A DNA stretch of 64,000 bases, from positions 1,302,001-1,366,000 of the forward strand of contig JAKZAN010000007.1 in assembly GCA_023053545.1 (NCBI GenBank). The letters are read 5' to 3'. The notes under the pieces were generated by a model. It did not search any database. It was given only the letters and a program-made list of their open reading frames with translations, and was not told where the DNA came from. Below are positions 25,901-40,379 of this stretch, piece by piece; positions within the stretch are counted from its first letter, which is position 1, and each line of letters begins with the position of its first letter. This DNA comes from Lepidurus packardi (lineage: Eukaryota > Arthropoda > Branchiopoda > Notostraca > Triopsidae). A program made the translations under genes and the position numbers.

Positions 25901-27680
25901 AATTACCATTCCACTCGGTCTTAACTGGCTGTCCCTTCTGTAGTTTCACCATTGCTCGTTCAGGATATTTCGACAAGTAACCAGCAACGAAGCTACGGGT
26001 GTCCTCATGAATGTCATAAGCAGCATTCTCGGACTGTTGGTGAACTAGCAGGATTTGCTCATGGTACGCGTACTGAGCATAGCCGTCATCGAAAAAGATG
26101 AGATACCTGTCGTCATACAGTAACAATAAAGTTTCAAAGACGCAAAGAGAAAATAAACTGGTACCGATAGCTGTTGATGAGCTTGGGAGGCTCAGCAATA
26201 ATGCCAGCATAAAATGGAAAATTTTTGGATTTTTTCAGATCAGTATCATCTTCGTCTATGTACTGAGCAATAATGCGAGTACCAACGGGATACTGAACCG
26301 TTGAACAAATTGAGTAGGCCACATATTTACTACCCACAGTCCGTATTTTTCCATCGCTAAAGCGTATCTTGTATACAATCTAAAATACAGAAATATTAAA
26401 TTCAGAACTTTATAGTTGCAAGGAATTGTACTTCGTCATGACTATTCTTTTCATGGCTTAAAACACGAGCTTTCAGCCAAGGGTACAGAAGTGCGTTACT
26501 CCTATTGCGCTTAACATAGGCCATGGCATCTTTCTGCAATAACGGTCGAACTAATGCTCCCAAAGGAGGTAAAGGTGGTAGTTGTCTCTGTTCCTTTGCC
26601 GCCAAAGCTACAATCTAAAAGGCAGATGTAAATTATACTACCTAATTGTGAAGAAAATAGATTAATGCAACAGCACTGTAACAGACTACAGAAGGCATTG
26701 CTGGGTCTTCTCTTACTTCTCCAATTTCGTCTTTCGGTGTGCTAGTTTTAAATTCCGATTTGCTTGAGCCTGGTAAAATTGTGGCGTTAAGATTTTCAGA
26801 GCCATTTACATGCAGTGCCTGGAAGGTATCTGGTATGTCGAGCGCAGGCAGATGCTAAAAAAACGAAGAAATGCTTGGCTTGCCATAAGAAGGTAGCCGA
26901 AAGGATTAATATACCTCGAAATGATAGGTAGGTCGTGAGTAGTACAGTGTCCTCAGTTTATCCACATTTCTTTCGAGGTCGCGCAAGTCAGTTTCCAAGA
27001 ACGGAATTTTAGCTAAAAGAAAGCATTTTTAGCCTATTTAGAGAAGTGCAAACAACTTACCTTCTATAGATACCCAAGTATCATCAGATTTCTTTTCATA
27101 AGCATTTAACTGCCCCATGAAGTCAAACTTCTTCAAGCTTTGTGCAATAATATTTTCTAAATCTTCCTCTACTGTTACGACTTCCTTATCACCTATGATT
27201 CGAAAGATTAGTGTTAACATAATAAATAAATTTAATGAAAATATACACAAATCTTCTGCTTTATTGGCATCACTCATTTCATCGTCAGAATCAGACAACA
27301 GAACGGTCGCCCTGTCCGGAGGTATGGAAGCTGTGGATAGAGCCTTCTTTTCCTTTACCATATTAACGAGCACCTTTACGATTCCGAAAATTACACGAGA
27401 AACAAAAGCTAGATCAATTAGACAACTTGCGAGAGTGTACTATATTAAAGTGCGAACTCACGTCTTCATATGCGCTGGATTGCCTTACACATTGTGAGCA
27501 TAGCTTCCATTGTTTACCAGCTCTCGATGGTAACGAAAAATAGCGACACGCCAGACAAGACGCCTTCGATAACTCTGTACGGGACTCGCAAACAGCACAT
27601 TTATTATGTTTCCCTTTATAAGCTTCGTTGGCGTTTCCTTTTAAGGAAGCATTTAGCTCGCTATGTTTGTCGGCCTCCAT
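22948..27680 (-). CDS. SETDB1: Histone H3K9 methyltransferase SETDB1 / eggless
   Basis: SETDB1 trimethylates H3K9 and silences genes and transposons. Domain order on the minus strand fits the family. The first exon (ATG 27678-27680) has three CxxC pairs (KCAVCES, SCLACRY, KLCSQC). Next come an acidic segment ([10 protein letters not shown]) and tandem Tudor domains with [31 protein letters not shown] and [10 protein letters not shown]. Then an MBD ([20 protein letters not shown]), a cysteine-rich pre-SET (24190-24800) and a bifurcated SET. The first SET half has [20 protein letters not shown]. The second (22948-23290) has the catalytic NHSCSPN-type motif, [29 protein letters not shown] and the post-[16 protein letters not shown]. 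An acidic insert of about 450 bp separates the halves, as in SETDB1. About 15 exons. The link between the first exon and the rest is the weakest part. Confidence 0.93.
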
Positions 27681-28497
27681 CTGTTTGAGTTTTCTTGGTT
27701 ATTGTTTTCTAGATCTTACACTTTAAATACAACAGAATACAGCTGCAAATGAAACTCGTCATTTCCAGTAAACACTATCCTGCCTTATGTGTATTTTGCT
27801 ATTGTAAAGACAGGGTTCAAACCAACACGCCGCACTGAGAATCAGGATACCTTCACAATTGCGGATTTGGGCCCTCTGTAGGCTAAACCCGCAAGATAAA
27901 ATCTCAAGGTTTGAATGTCACGCGGATTTTGCATGCTGCTTAATCACGAAGCAACCAGGTTCCAGTGGTTATGGAAAAGCCAAGCCCTATTCAGAATTGA
28001 AACTTAACATGAAATAAACGAATTAAACACAAATATTTGTGTTTACACATGCCGGTATCTATAAAGTAGTTACAAAGGCTTTTCTAATACCAAAATGCTC
28101 ACTATAGGCTACTACGAACAAATTTGTAAAATGAATATATGCTTGAATGATTCCTCTTAAACTTAAAAAAAAAAAATGTATAACCAGTTATGCTCATAAA
28201 CAGAATTGTCGTGTAGGCGAATTTGTTGGCCAGACGCGGATAGATGTGGCCAACCTGGTCAATGTGCAAACTATCATGTCGCTAATAAAAAAATAAATAC
28301 AAAAAAATATAAGTACCACCAAAAATTACTAGGTTATTTCCCTTTAAATATAAATTTATAAAATTATAACTTTTCTAATTTCACAATCTAGTAGCGTGAA
28401 TCGAGTGTATTTGCGATTAAAGATGTCAAAAGCAACGCGGTTAAGAAAGAAGGGGCACGACGCAGCTTGCCATTAGGCGTCATGCTTTTACAAAAGT
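27681..28497. other. Intergenic SETDB1-CCT2
   Basis: About 0.8 kb holding the SETDB1 upstream region and probably the CCT2 3' UTR. No motif, RNA gene or further exon was recognised. Confidence 0.45.
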
Positions 28498-30846
28498 TTA
28501 GCAGTGACTCCTATCTACTTGTCGTTTCCGAGGAGCAGCTTTTATAATGTCATCCACACGTAAGATCATCTCCGCAGCCTCAGCAGCCGACAGAAGTACC
28601 TGCCGCTTGACCATAAAGGATTCAGTAATACCCAACTTTGCCATGTCTCCCGTTTTACCGCTTTCCATATCTAAGAGCCTTGTTATTACTCACAAGAGTT
28701 ACCTAACCAAAATTACCTAGTCCGGCGGTGTGATTGCCTTTGGCGTGTGCCGCTCTCAGTTCACCAACAAGCTGAGCAGCATCAAACCCTGCATTATCTG
28801 CAATAATAGTTGGCAACTGTTGAAGTGCACGAGCAAAAGCCTCCATGGCTATAGCTTCTTTGCCGGGGGTTTGCGCAGCAGCGTTATAGATGGCATTTGC
28901 CATTAGCAACTCGCTGCAACCTAGAGTTCAATGGAAACGTTAACTATTTGCTTCGAGATGGAGCTCGCCTGATAAACCAAACAATAAATGTCCAAATGTT
29001 GAAAATTTTAAAATTGCTAAGGCGTTGACTGGCAAAAATCTCAGTATCTCTTTCAACAATCTTAGTATTTCAAGCAAAGTTCACTATTAAAGGAGCGAAA
29101 CTATTATAAAAAACGGAAACGAAGTTTCCAACTTCTAGTTCTACAGCTATACAGAAGTTCCAGGCAAAATTTGTTTACCTCCGCCATAAACTGTACGTGG
29201 TTCTTTTACAGTAGACGATAAGACGCATAAAGCGTCATGTAGGGAGCGTTCAGCTTCATCCAGAATCTGCTGGGTAGCACCTCTCAAAACGAGTGTGCAT
29301 GCTTCACCCAATGGAACACCTGAAAAGCGAAGCAGCTTGTCTTCTCCAATCATTACCTATAAGAGAATTAGTGATGCAATATAGAATTTATATTTGTTAA
29401 AACATATGCAGTATAATAAAAAAAATTGGTTTGACTATACATTTTTTAGCTACAACAAAGAAAAATAAAACTTGGCCTCCACAAAGATAGTTTACCTCTT
29501 CGATAAGGTCACATGTTCCCAAACGTACTAGTTCGGGTTTACCAAACGTTGACACAATCTCTCCGCCTGTAACCAAAGCCAAGCGCTCAATTCCGTCAAA
29601 ATCGGCATGTTCAATTGCCATGACTCCAGCATCGGCAAACAGCTGCTCAGGGTAATTATAGATCAATTGCCTATGACCACTAAAATGTCAAACCCGGCTT
29701 GGTTAACAAAATAAGTAAATACCTGTTTATGAACACATTGATATTGTGTCGCAAAATAAGCTCCACTTTCTCTTTCATTTTTTCCTTCTCGGCTAGTTCT
29801 AACTCAGCTACTTTCCCAACGGAATCCACTTTAATGCGAGATCCAAAAACTTTGATTTTGTCGGTATCCATAGGCGTGTTAGCTATTAAAATACGAGCAT
29901 TTTCAATGCGTTTAGGCTGATTGAGTCCGGCCTTCTTATCCAATAGAAACCCTAGAAACTGAGACTAAAGGAATAGAAAACTAATAAATGTATCTACCGC
30001 TATCGAGAAATGAATCCAGTAATGTAGCCCCTTGCTTCTTAATAATCTGGATGGCTTGAAGGTTACCAGAACCCTTAAGACGAAGTATAGCTTCAACAGC
30101 CATATTGGAAAAAAAGTCTTTATGCTGAGAAAGAATTTTGGAACTCAAGGTTGTGCGGGCTATATTGAACAAATCTTCTCGGAACTGTTCTGCGTTATTG
30201 CTAAAATCGATAAAATAATGTTATACTAGACTATTAAAAAAATCTTACAATTGCGTGTCTTACCTATGATCTTCTGCTGCTTTACTTATTGCCTCTTTGG
30301 CAGCTAAGCTAGCTTTGCGCCACCCAGCGATTATTGTTTGGGGATGGAATTTCATCTCAATAAGTTTCTCAGCTTCCTTCAGGAGTTCAGACGCTATAAC
30401 AGAAATAAATTGTAAATGAGGCTCCTCCACGTTAGACGTTTTACCTAATACAGTAACAGACGTTGTGCCGTCTCCTACTTCATCATCCTGCACCTTGGAC
30501 ATATCAACTAGCACTTTAGCTGCAGGATTATCAACTCCAATGGCTTTCAGTATAGTAGCTCCATCGTTGGTAACTTGAATCTTTAACGAGAAAGTGAAGA
30601 ATTAGTATCAATACGACGACTGTTTTCTTTTATGTTCAGTAGAACTCAACAAATTTACAGACGAGTTCTTACCTGTCCTTCATTCCTACCCATTCCAACC
30701 AAAATTTTATCCATTCCTTTAGGCCCTAGGGTGCTTTTGACGAGCTCACCAATAGCTATTGCGCCTACAAAGCTTGACAGACGTGCCGTTTCAGCTCTTT
30801 CTTCTTCTGCTTCATTCTTCAAAATGCGAACATGCTGCAACGAAAC
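28498..30846 (-). CDS. CCT2: T-complex protein 1 subunit beta (CCT2)
   Basis: CCT2 is one of eight subunits of the cytosolic TRiC/CCT chaperonin that folds actin and tubulin. Successive exons give [56 protein letters not shown] (with the GDGTT ATP motif), [100 protein letters not shown], and [20 protein letters not shown]. The last exon ends [16 protein letters not shown] at 28498. All family blocks are present and in order. The reading frame enters the upstream-most exon at the acceptor at 30846 ([17 protein letters not shown]) without an ATG, so a very short first exon lies upstream; see the entry at 31532-31534. Confidence 0.95.
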
Positions 30847-32185
30847 CTGAAATTTCGCAGTTAAACAAACATTTTTAAACTGTCATTATAAACCCATTAC
30901 TATTCATTATTAACTAATTAATTTTGTGAAACAGTTGTAATCTCCTAAGCCAATTTATACAAAGTAAACTAAAAAAGGGGGTCAAGTGGATTTCTTTAAC
31001 CTTCTTAACATACAAACTAGTCTATCTTTTAGCTTTTAAATTAAATCTTCTAAAAAACGGCTTCAACTATTTTTGACGGAAAAAACAGGAACCGTATTTC
31101 ACTATTATAGTGCGTTCCACTGGTTACACTAGTGCAATATTTTTGGCATTCAAGTGCGTCAAACATAGATATGCTTCCAGTCAGTGCTGCGTGCCGAAAA
31201 TGTTGCACCAGTGCAGTCAGTGGAGCAAGCTATTAAAGAGCATGTTTGATGGTATATACTTGCATGCCGGTTTAATTTTACGACAAATGAATTGTTTCTA
31301 TTACAATATTTTAATAATACACTGACAATCAGTTATAAAACTCAACAAAAATGTTGAAATAAAAACCTTAATCTTTAATAATTTAAAACTTAAACAAAGA
31401 AAAAATTATTCAGAATTCTAGAACACATATTACTACATCACGTGTGAACCAAGGACCCACGAAAAACAACACCGGTCACGTTCAAGGTAGTTTTTGGGCT
31501 CCATGCATATGATAGGATGAGAAGTGCTTACCATAATTATGCCAATATCTTCGAAACTTTATAAAAAGTTATAGCCAATATTCCAAAAATGATTGCTATA
31601 ACAGGCAAACACTCGCACTCGATGACAGTCCAGTGCTTCGAGTCCTTTGACCAAAAAAGGCGTAGTCAAAGAAGACACTAGTTTCGTCGAGAATGTGAAC
31701 CCTATATTTTCCCCACAGAACTTCCTGAAAGACACGTAGCGCCTCTTACGAATAATGGTCCAAATCGTTTAAATGGAAATGGGCTGCACATTGCAGTCCA
31801 GTCCGTTCCATGACTCACATTCGAATCCGCACTGTATATGAAGTTGTCTTGCCTAGACGCTCACAGTTTCGAAAAAGCATGTCAAGCCGTAAACGTTTCA
31901 TCCCTCGTTTATATAACCGTAGGGATTCCATTGAATGTTGGATTATGATATTTATTTCTTTGAATTACCTGTAATGGTAATACGCATTTAGTATGACATC
32001 GAGAAACAGAACCGTTTGCTTTACTACCCATTTGATAGCAGATGACGCTTTTGTAGTTCAAGGAACAACTACCAACTGAGCTAGCACATTCTCCCCTGCA
32101 GTATCTTTCTTGCTCTACGCTGGGTCTTTCTTTTGACGTTTACCCATTGCCGACATTGGGATTGTGTGTATATCGTTTTTAAAAT
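30847..32185. promoter_or_regulatory. Divergent upstream region of CCT2 and RPS3
   Basis: About 1.3 kb between the start of the CCT2 reading frame and the RPS3 ATG. Apart from the candidate CCT2 first exon it has no recognised coding sequence. The last 80 bp before RPS3 include pyrimidine-rich 'tctttctt' runs, which would fit a TOP-type ribosomal protein promoter; this is only suggestive. Confidence 0.45.
31532..31534 (-). other. Candidate ATG-only first coding exon of CCT2
   Basis: On the minus strand the sequence reads ATG followed directly by GTAAGC, a good donor. Splicing to the acceptor at 30846 (phase 0) would give [11 protein letters not shown], close to the usual CCT2 N-terminus. The intron would be about 690 bp. 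Other upstream ATGs were not exhaustively excluded. Confidence 0.4.
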
Positions 32186-33687
<1,502 letters not shown>

Positions 33688-34973
33688 GCTGTCAGCTGTG
33701 ACCAAAGTGTACCAGGCCAATACACGCGTTAGAGCAAAAGTTCAAAGTGTTCGTCGTTATTGTTTTAAACCGTCATCCTAATGTCAATGAAGTATATTTT
33801 TTTCCCCATAATGAACGATATCTGTACTAAGATGAAAAAGATCTTATGGCAAATAGTTTTCATTTAGAGGGCAACGGCAACCGAGGGACAGTCCAACATT
33901 TTGTTCTTTTCCAAAAAACAATTTGTTTCAATTCCTTAATGGGGAAACTACACATTTATGCGTCTGTGTAAAGCACTTTGGTATTTTTATAACACTCGAT
34001 TTTTGATTTTCGAAGGATTTTGCTCATTCGGGGCTGTCAGATCTATCGGTGTACTGCTACGGTGACGTCAATGGTTAGTCTTCGCCTATTCTAACAAATT
34101 GTTCCCAAATTTTTTATTACATCATATTTGGGATTCTATGTTTCTCTTTAATTATGTATTTCGTAGTCGACGCTTGGTAGTTTAACACCAGCCAGTACAG
34201 TAGCCGGGTACTGGATATCCATAAGGATTTTTCCACAAATATAGTTCTTTCTACAAAAAAGTACTTCGCTGCTCTTTAAAGTAAAACGAGCATAAGTGTT
34301 TTTTTTTTTGTTTTTTTTTTACTAACTAGCGTTTAGGTCTAGAATAATATGTAAACGTGACAAAGGTCAAGTTTTAGTCTTTCTGAGCTGATGTAACTTC
34401 GACTCCCGTACTTCCCTAAGTGCTCAGATAACAGAATATGATGTTGACACTATAAATATATATTTTTTTGTTTTTTTAGCTTCCTAAGATATTTGCTAAC
34501 AATACTTGGCACCCACTTCTCTTAGCCTCTACAGTATTATGTCCCTTTTCCCCACGAACTTTCGTTAAGTAACCCTTCCCCGCGCAGTAATATACTACGT
34601 AATTACTAAGAGGCAACACTGAGGGTGTAGCTGTGTATTAAACGTGGATGACACAGATGCATTTCTCGCACCAGGAAAGTTAGTGATTACCTAATATCTT
34701 GAAAAATTGCGCCTCATTTTTTCGGTTGCAGCACGACATTTTTATTTAAGAATGCATTTTTTATCAATTTTTTGGAATGTCTAGTTTTGATACTCATCAT
34801 GAATACGGATTGGATGAGGTGCCACCTTATTGTAGCTGATAAGATATATATGAAGACGTAGAAGCCACAAGATAAGAGGAAAAGAAGATATAAAACTACA
34901 AGGATGCTTTCAGTTAGGTTTCTAAATGAATCAGTGCCTATAGAGTTACACAAATATACAAATTTATGAAAGA
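33688..34973. other. Intergenic RPS3-amino acid transporter
   Basis: About 1.3 kb, AT-rich, with long T runs near 34300-34320 and 34467-34479. It holds the RPS3 3' UTR and the upstream region of the next gene. A 91-codon minus-strand frame at 34714-34989 overlaps the start of the transporter and shows no domain. Confidence 0.45.
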
Positions 34974-36581
34974 ATGGATACAATATCACAAGGAACTACG
35001 AAATCTTTAAGTGATGGGCTCTCAACAATAACAGCTTCTGTTTTTGTCATGGCAAATATGGCAGGAAGTGGTGTATTAGCATTACCCGGTGCTGTTGCGG
35101 AATCCGGTAAGAAATATTAATTACCATTCCTTTTCTGTCGATTACAAATTATCAAACTTTACCAAGCTTATATGATCAATTTTAGGGTGGATTGGATTGG
35201 GATTAATCGCTGTGTTCTGTGCATCTTCGGGTTATTTGGGTACCCGTTTAGCAGCCTGTTGGGTCATAATTGAGGAGAGGTTCCCGGAATATCGCCATGG
35301 GGTCCGTTCCCCTTATGCCGCGATTGGGTATCACGCCTATGGAAAGCCGGGAAGGTTATAGAGATACTGCCGTTATATTTTTAACCTAATTCTCGTCTGT
35401 TTAGGATACTTGTCTCAATAGCAAACAATATTAGTTTGTTTGGCGTTTCGGTAGTTTTCCTCATATTGTGCTCCACGACTATGGCCGATTTACTGAAGGA
35501 GATCACCCCACAGTTAGATACATGCCTCTGGGAGGTTATTGTGGCGATTGCATTATGTCCTCTAACTTGGTTTGGAACACCAAAAGAGTTTTGGTAAGAC
35601 CTACGTGTTAATTGTAAATCAAATTTATATTATATTCTCAGGTGGGCAGGATTAGCTGCTTTGCTCACCACCGCAGTGGCCTGTGTTCTAATTGTAGTCC
35701 AAGCGTCTATAGACAGTCCAAACGTTGATCCAACATTCCCAAGCCCTACCCCTCGTTCTTTCTTCTTGTCCTTCGGAGCAATCCTCTTTTCCTTTGGGGG
35801 AGCATCGGCATTTCCTACTATTCAGAATGATATGAAAGATAAAGGAAAGTTTGTTAAAAGCGTAACATATGGATTTATAGGTAACTTTATAAACTTACGG
35901 TAGTTTTTTTCATAACACAAGTACTACTATAGGGCTGGCTTTTTTATTTATTCCCGTCGCTTTCACCGGCTATATGGTTTACGGTGGCGATGTACAGCCT
36001 AACATACTAGATTCTGTCTCCAACGGAGCACCGAAAACTATTGCTCAAGTCTTAATTGCCTTGCATGTTTTCTTCGCATTTCTTCTAGTATCAAATCCAA
36101 TTTACCAAGAACTCGAAGAAGCTCTTAAAGTTCCAAACAGTAATCCTACGAAGATTGAAAATGCAACGTAATGTACATTTCGACTAGATTTCAATTGGAA
36201 GCGTTGCGCGGTACGGACGACATTACTGCTAGTAGCACTGTTTATCGCAGAATCAGTTCCTAGTTTTGGGAAAGTCCTTGATTTTGTGGGCGGATCAACC
36301 GTCTCACTTTTGACATTTATCTTGCCTCCTTTGTTTTATATGCGACTTGTTGACATGATGGAACCAAAGGGAAATACCAGGTAGGATGTTTGTCCAGAAA
36401 AGTTACACGCTAAATATATTAACTGTAATCTACGTATAGTATCATTTCCCTACACGAGAGAATTTTCTTGTGGGAAGCAATAGTTGTTGGAATTGTGGGA
36501 GGAATAGCTGCTACGTACAGCGCAATACTGGAGATAGTTGGTTCCAACAGCTTCGAACAACCATGCTATATGAGCCTTTAA
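34974..36581 (+). CDS. Amino acid transporter, AAAP (Aa_trans) family
   Basis: Members of this family (SLC32/SLC36/SLC38, plant and yeast AVT) move amino acids across plasma or vesicle membranes, usually with protons. The start at 34974 is followed by TASVFVMANMAGSGVLALPG, the signature first membrane segment with GxGxLALP. Further exons carry GWIGLGLIAVFCASSGYLGT, NISLFGVSVVFLILCSTTMA, FFLSFGAILFSFGGASAFPT followed by QNDMKD (a hallmark of the family), GYMVYGGDVQPNILDSV, LIALHVFFAFLLVSNPIYQE, and VGGSTVSLLTFILPPLFYMR. About ten or eleven hydrophobic segments are present. About seven exons. TAA is at 36579-36581, with AATAAA at 36601-36606. The substrate cannot be predicted. Confidence 0.88.
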
Positions 36582-37278
36582 TGGAAGATTTATGTAATAC
36601 AATAAAGTAGAATAATTATTGTAAGATTCTATACGACAATATCTATTTAAAGCAAGGTTGGGTTACCAATTAACTGTGTAATACGTATTCTTTTATTATG
36701 AGAGCACCAGGTTTATCTGTAAAGACAACGTACGTAATTGGAGTGCAAGACATCCAAAATGTAAACCTCCGTAAAATTGTGGTACTTCATTGAAAGGATG
36801 GATGGATGAAGTGACTTCATTTTTTACCTATACCAGCAAACTCATGGGCATAAAATCTGCTAGCAAGATATAAAAATCCAGCAACGATTTGGGACACATG
36901 GAAACACCCGTACGAAAAAGTTGGACCTGATTCTCCGCTGATTTTCTACATAATCAGCTCATAAGTCGACATCTGATATTCATCGCAAACTATGTGAGTA
37001 AGAAACTGAGGATTAATGGATTCCTACGATTTCTGTCGAGATTAGCACAAGATTATTTTTCCTGCAAAAGCAGGTCGATCAAAAGCAGGCCCCTCTCCTT
37101 CGAAAGTTGACTAGTATGTTTGATTCAGTCCGCGGTTTGCAACAGGCTAGAAACCGCTCCAGCGGTTCTAGCTAAGTGCAGAGAAGCGGTATAGAAGACA
37201 GATGCACTGTCTTGACGGAACTTCCATCGTGTTGTATGGGTACAGAATAGGTTCGTTTCATAAGCATACGTGGTCAAC
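36582..37278. other. Intergenic AAAP transporter-FAXDC2
   Basis: About 0.7 kb between two plus-strand genes. Nothing coding was recognised; it should contain the FAXDC2 promoter and 5' UTR. Confidence 0.45.
36601..36606 (+). terminator. Polyadenylation signal of the AAAP transporter
   Basis: AATAAA 20 bp after the stop codon, implying a very short 3' UTR. Confidence 0.55.
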
Positions 37279-40200
37279 ATGGATCAACACAGAAGTGGAA
37301 TACGGGATACATCTGCACCGTCGGTGTGGACCTCACTAAATTCAGTGTTTTTTGCCGTTGGTTCAGTTATATTCGTGTTTGGATCTTTCAGAAACTCGCT
37401 CACCTGGTAAATGATATTTATATTTACCTTTTTGTGTTTTTGTTTTCCGTACCTTATGATTATTCGCAAATAAGAATTATATTCTACAACCTAGCTTTAC
37501 GCAAAGTGGTGTAAGTCATTTGCTTCAGTGCTACATTAAGAAAAGAAAATATCAACTTAATATTACACTATGTCAGGGATAAATTTAATGTGTTATCTAT
37601 GAATTAAAATGTTATCATTTAGTATTGGTAGTACATGTTCATGTGACCTATAACGGATCGGGGATCGAATTATATCCACAGGGAAATTTGCACTTGACCT
37701 TCATTAGCAAGGCTATTTTAAATTAATTAGGAATTTGAAGCATTTATCTGGCGTAGCAATAGTCATCGTTTTTGGACGCCTGTTTATAGCCATTTGACTA
37801 GCATAAAATAGCTTTGATCAAAACAAAACTGCGTGCAATTTTTTCTTTGAGTATAAAACATTCCAGTATTATTCATGTATGCGTAACGTTTCCCAGTATA
37901 GTGCCTTCCTTACAGTTTTTTTTTTATTATTATGGATTAAGAAAAAGTAGTCTAATGTAAACTCCCTGGGTCAGCTTATCAGATTCTTCATTATCAATGC
38001 GCAGCGCAGTTATCTATCGCTTTACCAAAAATAAAGATGAGAAAGGAATCCTTGGATTTAGGTTCTTTGCGTTAGGCAGATAAAAGGTTGAATGTATAAC
38101 TAAATCTCGATTTAATTTAATGTTATTCAGATGAGGTTCTTATTATTTTATCCATAAAATGGAAGAAAATCAATTGTATTCCATGAGATCCCGATTGAGA
38201 GCAAAAAGTATCCTATAACATACGAGCCGAATAAATGCTATCTTGATTTTGACTTACGATTCGCAATGTAGTTCTGCTGTTAACTTAGATTTGTTTTTGT
38301 TTACTTAGATTTGTTTAGTCCTTATTAGATGATAGAATGATAAAATAATTAGAATGATAATGAATAGATGATAAAATAATTTCGAGAGGCGTGTGCGATA
38401 AGAAAGATTATATCTGTGCAGTAGGTCAATTAAGTTAGGGTATTTTTTTAAGTTTTACATTAGGATTACTTCCATTTATATTTTCTAAAGGTTAGAAGGC
38501 TTGGCGCTCTCCTTTCTAAGAAGTTCTGCTGAAATATCCTTGATCGTAAACAGCACTTTGAAAAGACGCCCGTATGGTTAGCTACATAATTTGTTAAAAA
38601 AATACGATTGCTGAGAGATATTGTCTACTTTATTACCTTTTTGGAGTAGGTTGCAGGACGTGGTCGTGGGACAACCTGATTTCAATTTTCCATAAGCACA
38701 CCCCTAAGTAGCGAATTATAAGACGATTCAATTTAGGCTAAACTACAATTCCTGACGTATAGTCGTTATGCACGAGTCTTCGAGTTACAAAGATAATAAT
38801 AGGATTGTAACCCTAATCGTTATTCAGGCATCAAAATACCAATCCGGAAATCAGAGCGAAATGTATGGTGCTCAGATAGTTCCTTTCAACAGTATCACGT
38901 AACATATGTATATGTTGCGTTATTGCAGGTACCTGGAACAGTTTTGGGGAGCATCTGGGAACTTTTGGCAATCGATATGGACGCAATTTCTAAAAATAGT
39001 CGGAGATGATCTGTTTGTTCTTACAGTTTATGGTAAATGGTGATACATGTTGTCAGTTATTTTATTAATTCCCTGCGCTCAGGCACAACTGCTCTCGGAT
39101 TCGTAATTTACTGGACGATTGGTGGAATTTACACAATTTTAGATCTCACTCAAAAACCTCATTGGATTCGGAAATATAAAGTGCAATCAGGCACAAACGA
39201 GCCAGTTGATCGGACTCGGTTATTTCAAGTATTACTGTGGAACTAGTTGAACCATTAATTACAACTAAGATTTATAGGTAATATGCCAGGTACTTTTCAA
39301 CCAGTTCGTGGTGGGAATTCCTGCGTCTTACCTTGCATATCTTGGCTTTCAATGGCGTGGAATGCCGTCTATACACGAACTACCCTCGTTCCATTGGGTA
39401 CTTTGCGAAATGGTAGTATTCATTCTAGCGGAGGAAGTATGTTTCTACTACTCACACAGGTATTCTATATGATTTCCGTGATCTTTAGGGGGGGCGGAAA
39501 TTGAAGGGATTTCCCCCCACAAAAAAAAAATGTGGGGGGCGAGGAATTTGTAGGGGTTGGGGGGAACTCCTCTTGGGCATGGGGCGATGAGCACCACTGG
39601 CTTGAAAAATGTGTTCCTGATTGTTATTAGTTTTTGGCGAATTTCTTCGTCAGTTTCTAACAGAGGCTTCAGAACTATGTTAAAAATAGTATCAGAAATA
39701 TTTGGCTAAAAGAAAATTGCTAGCTGACTGCAAAGAATGAGAAGTTGTTTGGCAATGTTGCTGATTAGCTTTTGTACACTGTCGGTACGTTCCATGTTTC
39801 TATATGCAGGTCTGCAACTAGCTGGCTCAGCCTATTCACGAACGCTGGTGTTTTCTCCAATTAAATCCTGTATTATTTACAGATTGTTGCATCATCGGCT
39901 AATTTATAAATACGTCCACAAACAGCACCACGAATGGACCGCTCCAATAGCTGTGACTGCCGTGTATGCTCATCCTATTGAACATATGTTTTCAAACCTC
40001 CTTCCTCCTTTTGTTGGCCCATTCATAATGGGATCCCATTTAGCCACGAGTTGGCTGTGGTTTTCCATGGCCTTTTGCAATACTCTAAATGCGCATTCCG
40101 GATACCATTTTCCAGGATTTCCTTCGCCAGAGGCACACGACTTCCATCATTTGAAGTACACCAAGTTCTGTTAATTACATAATCTCTAATAATTTAATTT

Positions 40201-40379
40201 ATATTAGATTTAATCAGTGTTTCGGAGTATTGGGAGTTTTGGATTACTTGCACGGGACTGATAAGCATTTCCGAGAGTCACCCCAATTTGCGCGTAATGT
40301 TATGCTTCTCAGTTTAACCCCTGCTACGGAATGTTTTCCTGGGCCTGAGAAAAAGAAAACTATTTATAACGAACAATGA
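37279..40379 (+). CDS. FAXDC2: Fatty acid hydroxylase domain-containing protein 2 (FAXDC2-like)
   Basis: FAXDC2 belongs to the membrane di-iron hydroxylase/sterol desaturase superfamily and in mammals takes part in sterol synthesis. Exon 1 (37279-37406) gives a first membrane segment and FGSFRNSLTW. After a 1.5-kb intron, exon 2 begins at 38929 (YLEQFWGASGNFWQSIWTQF). The next exons give GIYTILDLTQKPHWIRKYKV, GTNEPVD, CQVLFNQFVVGIPASYLAYL, and ILAEEVCFYYSHR. The exon from about 39892 holds the histidine clusters LLHHRLIYKYVHKQHHEWTA, YAHPIEHMFSN and HDFHHLK that bind iron, and the last gives FGVLGVLDYLHGTDKHFRES. The stop is at 40377-40379 and AATAAA at 40535-40540. All histidine boxes are intact. 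Confidence 0.93.
39513..39539 (+). repeat. C/G-rich hairpin in a FAXDC2 intron
   Basis: CCCCCCACA (39513-39521) pairs perfectly with TGTGGGGGG (39531-39539) around a 9-A loop. More G runs lie on both sides (39488-39494 and near 39554-39565). The intron containing it (39463-39891) is otherwise unremarkable. Confidence 0.6.

Noticed and set aside
27830..27960. Possible tRNA or repeat near the SETDB1 upstream region
   Set aside because: The 'ggttcaaacc' motif is not part of a cloverleaf.
34714..34989. 91-codon hydrophobic minus-strand frame
   Set aside because: It overlaps the transporter start on the other strand, has AT-driven composition and shows no domain or splice partner.
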